From Bacteroidota bacterium (GTDB lineage Bacteria > Pseudomonadota > Alphaproteobacteria > Puniceispirillales > Puniceispirillaceae): 9,084 nt of DNA. This document shows positions 6,816 to 9,084 of this stretch, piece by piece (position 1 is the stretch's first letter; the number at the start of each line of letters is the position of its first letter). The stretch lies in assembly GCA_009936825.1 (NCBI GenBank), contig JAACDV010000194.1:1-9084 (forward strand), written 5' to 3'. The notes under the pieces are model-generated. The model worked only from the letters and a program-made list of their open reading frames with translations, was not told the DNA's origin and did no database searches. The translations under genes were made by a program, and so were the position numbers.

Positions 6816-7688
6816 ATGCGACATTTTCTGGATTTTGAAAAACCGATTGCTGCCCTAGAGGGAAAGGTGGAAGAGCTCCGCCATATGAGTTCCGACGGCA
6901 GCATTAATATCGCCGATGAAATTGGCAAGTTGCAGACCCGCATTGAACGCGAGTTGAAAACAACTTACGAAAAGCTGGGTCCGTGGGAAAAAGTTCAGGT
7001 GGCTCGCCACCCCGAACGACCGCGTGTCAGTGCTATTATTAACCAGCTTTTCGACGATTTTACGCCGCTATCCGGTGACCGGAATTATGCTGAGGATTAC
7101 GCTGTGATCGGCGGTATGGCCCGCTTTCGTGGTCAGGCCGTGATGGTCATGGGAACTGAAAAAGGCAGCAATACTGAAGAGCGCATTAAGCGCAATTTTG
7201 GTATGGCGCGCCCCGAAGGATACCGCAAGGCAGCGCGATTGATGGAGCTTGCTGGCCGATTCGGGCTTCCGGTTTTGAGTTTTGTTGATACCGCAGGTGC
7301 CTATCCCGGCCGCGGCGCAGAAGAGCGCGGTCAGGCTGAGGCCATTGCCACAGCTATCCGCGCCTGCCTTCGTCTTCCTACCCCGATGATTGCCAGCATT
7401 GTTGGCGAAGGGGGGTCAGGTGGGGCGATTGCGCTGGCAACGGGCAATCGCGTTGTGATGTTTGAGCATGCTATCTATTCAGTTATTTCGCCCGAGGGAT
7501 GTGCGTCAATCTTGTGGCGTAGTAGCGAGCATGCAAAGGAAGCGGCAGAGGCGCTGCGCATAACCTCATCGCACATGATGGATTTGGGTGTGATTGATGC
7601 CATTGTTCCAGAACCGCTGGGCGGGGCGCATCGTGATCAGGCGGTGGCGATTGCCAGTCTTGGCGATGTGTGTTTTGAACAGCTATAG
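6816..7688 (+). CDS. accA: acetyl-CoA carboxylase carboxyltransferase subunit alpha, stopped early by in-frame TAG
   Basis: AccA pairs with AccD to transfer the carboxyl group from biotin to acetyl-CoA, forming malonyl-CoA for fatty-acid synthesis. The frame begins MRHFLDFEKPIAALEGKVEE, as expected for the family. It carries GTEKGSNTEERIKRNFGM (113-130), FVDTAGAYPGRGAEERGQAE (156-175), the oxyanion-type loop GEGGSGGA (197-204) and ISPEGCASILW (224-234). The usual length is about 317-320 aa, but this frame stops at TAG (7686-7688) after 290 residues. The catalytic core is intact; what is lost is the C-terminal helical end. The same frame then encodes matching AccA tail sequence up to TAA at 7770-7772, listed separately. 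It lies 53 nt after xerD, with only a short AGG 5 nt upstream of the ATG. The early stop may be a true nonsense change, a sequencing or assembly error, or a readthrough site. Confidence 0.93.
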   Translation: MRHFLDFEKPIAALEGKVEELRHMSSDGSINIADEIGKLQTRIERELKTTYEKLGPWEKVQVARHPERPRVSAIINQLFDDFTPLSGDRNYAEDYAVIGGMARFRGQAVMVMGTEKGSNTEERIKRNFGMARPEGYRKAARLMELAGRFGLPVLSFVDTAGAYPGRGAEERGQAEAIATAIRACLRLPTPMIASIVGEGGSGGAIALATGNRVVMFEHAIYSVISPEGCASILWRSSEHAKEAAEALRITSSHMMDLGVIDAIVPEPLGGAHRDQAVAIASLGDVCFEQL

Positions 7689-7772
7689 GCGCTTGGATCA
7701 ATGGATCAGGAGGCGCTGATTGCTGACCGTGAGCAGAAATATTTGTCAATCGGCGATCGCACTACCAGCTAA
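7689..7772 (+). other. accA: in-frame continuation of accA beyond the TAG (27 codons plus TAA)
   Basis: Reading on in the accA frame gives ALGSMDQEALIADREQKYLS, then IGDRTTS and a TAA stop. The pattern L-x(n)-L-x-x-x-R-x-x-K-Y/F-L-x-I-G is the usual C-terminal end of alphaproteobacterial AccA. Adding it (290 + 1 + 27) gives 318 residues, the normal family length. Because homology continues in the same frame on both sides, a single-base substitution creating TAG is the simplest explanation, not an indel. GAG, AAG or CAG would each need one change. Confidence 0.85.
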
Positions 7773-7797
7773 CGTCGAGGCTAAAACCCCGGAATAG

Positions 7798-8085
7798 CTA
7801 TGATAAAAGCATATCCAGCTTACCGGCGCGTTCCAGTGCGTAAAGCTCATCGCACCCACCAATATGATCATCATTAATAAAAACCTGCGGAACCGAGCTG
7901 CTCCCCCCGGCACGACTGCGCATTTTTGCCCGTAAATCGGCATTGAGTGTCACATCAATCTGATCATAAGTGACATTTTTACTGTTCAATAAATGAAGGG
8001 CTCGCATGCAATAGCCGCATGTCATCGAGGTGTAGATTTCAATCTTGGTCGGGGTGGTCTTGGTCGGGTCAAACGCTGAAGGCAT
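7798..8085 (-). CDS. grxC: glutaredoxin 3 (GrxC type) with CGYC active site
   Basis: A small cytosolic thiol-disulfide oxidoreductase that uses glutathione to reduce disulfides or glutathionylated proteins. The 95-aa product has one thioredoxin-like domain: beta strand KIEIYTS (14-20), active site C23-G-Y-C26, the cis-proline loop SSVPQVFIND (63-72) and the glutathione-binding GGCDEL (76-81). Dithiol glutaredoxins usually carry CPYC, so Gly at position 24 is a variant. There is a short N-terminal extension of about 12 residues rich in Thr, Pro and Lys. The start is well supported by AAGGAG 5 nt upstream. It is convergent with accA, only 25 nt from accA's distal TAA, and lies 117 nt downstream of the comF-like gene on the same strand. 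Its stop is TAG. Confidence 0.94.
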   Translation of the reverse strand: MPSAFDPTKTTPTKIEIYTSMTCGYCMRALHLLNSKNVTYDQIDVTLNADLRAKMRSRAGGSSSVPQVFINDDHIGGCDELYALERAGKLDMLLS

Positions 8086-8090
8086 GATTT

Positions 8091-8096
8091 CTCCTT
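8091..8096 (-). promoter_or_regulatory. Shine-Dalgarno site of grxC
   Basis: On the minus strand AAGGAG lies 5 nt before the ATG at 8085. It is the strongest ribosome-binding site seen in the window and fixes the grxC start. It suggests that grxC is efficiently translated on its own and not through coupling to the upstream comF-like gene. Confidence 0.85.
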
Positions 8097-8159
8097 AAAT
8101 TCCGGCGCGGAGTGTATCGGGCATTACCGCGAAATAAAACAGACAAATGACAGTGGAAT

Positions 8160-8194
8160 AGAAATTTCTGGGGAGGAGTCCAGGGAGAAGTCCG
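8160..8194. repeat. palindrome and imperfect 12-bp tandem repeat between comF and grxC
   Basis: AGAAATTTCT (8160-8169) is a perfect 10-bp palindrome. Next to it, GGGAGGAGTCCA (8171-8182) and GGGAGAAGTCCG (8183-8194) are a tandem pair matching at 10 of 12 positions. Read in the gene direction this is a pyrimidine-rich tract just after the comF stop. I see no stem plus T-run that would make it an intrinsic terminator. The rest of the 117-nt gap holds nothing I can name apart from the grxC ribosome-binding site. Confidence 0.5.
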
Positions 8195-8202
8195 GGGGTA
8201 TG

Positions 8203-9036
8203 TTAGATAACACGCGCCATTACCAATGCCGAAATGTCACCAGCACCGGCGGCCTTTAATGCCCTGCTTGCCGCGAAAATCGTGGCGCCAGTGGTCATCA
8301 CATCATCCACCAGAAGAACGCGCCGTCCGACCAGCATTTCGCGTGCATTGGGATGCACATCAAAAGCGCCAATCATATTGGTCTGGCGTGCATGACGACT
8401 TAACTGTCCTTGCGTTTGCGTTCGCCGTCTGCGCATTAGAATTTCGGGTGCATACTGACCTTTGCCAGTATGGGTGCATAAAAAGCGGGCCAATTCGGCC
8501 GACTGGTTGAACCGCCGCTGTAAATACCGCCAGCGATGCAACGGGATAGGAATGATCAGCGGGTCTTCGCGGTTGGCGGTATCGAACTTTGTGATATTTC
8601 CCCCAATATTTGTCTCGGGACTTGTCTCAGGACTTGTCTCAGGGTTTTTGGCGGGGCTGAATTCAACAAATCGGCTGGCCAGCATTCGTCCCAACAGCGG
8701 CACCAATTGCAGTCCGTCGCCATGTTTTAATTTCAGGATCAACGCGCGCGACATGTCATCATATTTCAACCCGGCGCGAATTGCTGCCAGTGGCGGCGGT
8801 TTAACCCAGCAGGATGCACAGATCGAATCGATCGCCAGACCAGAGGTTAAATCCGGTTCCGAACTGGTCAATGTTTCGGCCAACGGCAATCCGCATTTCT
8901 GGCAAAAGGGTGTCGTTATTGGTGATAATGCGCTCCAACACCCCGTGCAAAGACCGGTGCTATCGGCGAATTGTCTGCAGATCACGCATTGATGCGGTAG
9001 GATAATGGCCGCGATTCGTTGCAGGAAGGCACGCAT
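8203..9036 (-). CDS. comF: ComF-family phosphoribosyltransferase-like protein
   Basis: The 277-aa protein has the ComF layout. The N-terminal half has paired cysteines that could bind zinc (C17/C20, C30/C33, C45/C48, C73/C76). It then has LKYDDMSRALILKLKHGD (90-107) and a type I phosphoribosyltransferase domain with IPIPLHRWRYLQRRFNQS (162-179) and the PRPP loop VLLVDDVMTTGAT (240-252). Bacillus and Haemophilus homologues are needed for DNA uptake; in most bacteria the role and substrate are unknown, and no other competence gene is present here. An insertion at about 128-150 contains PETSPETSPETN, encoded by a 12-bp tandem repeat. The ATG at 9036 has no clear ribosome-binding site. The remaining 48 nt to the window edge show no gene start and are probably its promoter side. 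Confidence 0.92.
   Translation of the reverse strand: MRAFLQRIAAIILPHQCVICRQFADSTGLCTGCWSALSPITTPFCQKCGLPLAETLTSSEPDLTSGLAIDSICASCWVKPPPLAAIRAGLKYDDMSRALILKLKHGDGLQLVPLLGRMLASRFVEFSPAKNPETSPETSPETNIGGNITKFDTANREDPLIIPIPLHRWRYLQRRFNQSAELARFLCTHTGKGQYAPEILMRRRRTQTQGQLSRHARQTNMIGAFDVHPNAREMLVGRRVLLVDDVMTTGATIFAASRALKAAGAGDISALVMARVI
8611..8646. repeat. 12-bp tandem repeat, 3 copies, inside comF
   Basis: Three near-identical units start at 8611, 8623 and 8635 (plus-strand TGTCTCGGGACT, TGTCTCAGGACT, TGTCTCAGGGTT). In the gene they encode the Pro-Glu-Thr-Ser repeats in the linker before the phosphoribosyltransferase domain. The unit is a multiple of three, so copy-number change leaves the frame intact. 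Confidence 0.92.
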
Positions 9037-9084
9037 GATGGGGCTGGATCCTAAAGTTAAGCTATATTGCAGAGTAAACGAGGG

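Noticed and set aside
7686..7688. Genome-wide reassignment of TAG as a sense codon
   Set aside because: aroK (2583-2585) and grxC (7798-7800) both end in TAG at the expected protein length, so TAG functions as a stop elsewhere in the window.
7773..7797. Bidirectional terminator between accA and grxC
   Set aside because: Only a weak GCTA/TAGC pairing is present, without a GC-rich stem or T-run, so I do not call one.
8462..8992. 176-codon plus-strand open frame opposite comF
   Set aside because: It is antisense to the well-supported ComF frame, whose PRPP loop and cysteine pairs leave no doubt; the VSGLVSGLVSG stretch is just the reverse reading of the tandem repeat.

Overview
The window reads as a compact piece of an alphaproteobacterial chromosome of intermediate base composition (G+C near one half by eye). 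The gene content supports this: shikimate kinase and 3-dehydroquinate synthase followed by a CNNM/CorB-type membrane protein on one strand, divergent from an unknown exported-protein operon, xerD and accA. To my knowledge this is an alphaproteobacterial core neighbourhood. A marine, SAR116-like source is only a guess. I see no mobile element, CRISPR array, tRNA or rRNA.

Left block, minus strand (1-3134): aroK, then aroB, then a two-CBS CNNM/CorB-family protein, then the start of a DUF2889 protein cut by the window edge. Spacings are 11 nt, a 4-nt ATGA overlap and an 8-nt overlap, so this is very probably one operon. It combines steps of chorismate synthesis with a putative divalent-cation membrane protein and a domain of unknown function.

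Middle (3135-3457): a 323-nt divergent intergenic region with no convincing gene. It holds several inverted repeats, a palindrome and a candidate promoter.

Right-hand plus-strand block (3458-7772): a 45-aa single-span membrane protein, a 748-aa exported protein of unknown function, xerD and accA. The first three genes overlap by 20 and 11 nt, and accA follows after 53 nt. The unknown membrane and periplasmic pair is therefore translationally chained to the chromosome-dimer recombinase XerD. accA is unusual: an in-frame TAG at codon 291 stops it about 28 codons short, yet the same frame continues past the TAG with recognisable AccA C-terminal sequence up to a TAA at 7770-7772.

Far right, minus strand (7798-9036): a ComF-family phosphoribosyltransferase, then a glutaredoxin 3 with a CGYC active site, converging on accA. 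The ComF protein carries a short tandem-repeat insertion between its zinc-finger part and its phosphoribosyltransferase part.

Most of the window is ordinary housekeeping sequence. The points most worth a second look are the interrupted accA and the unknown two-gene envelope module coupled to xerD.
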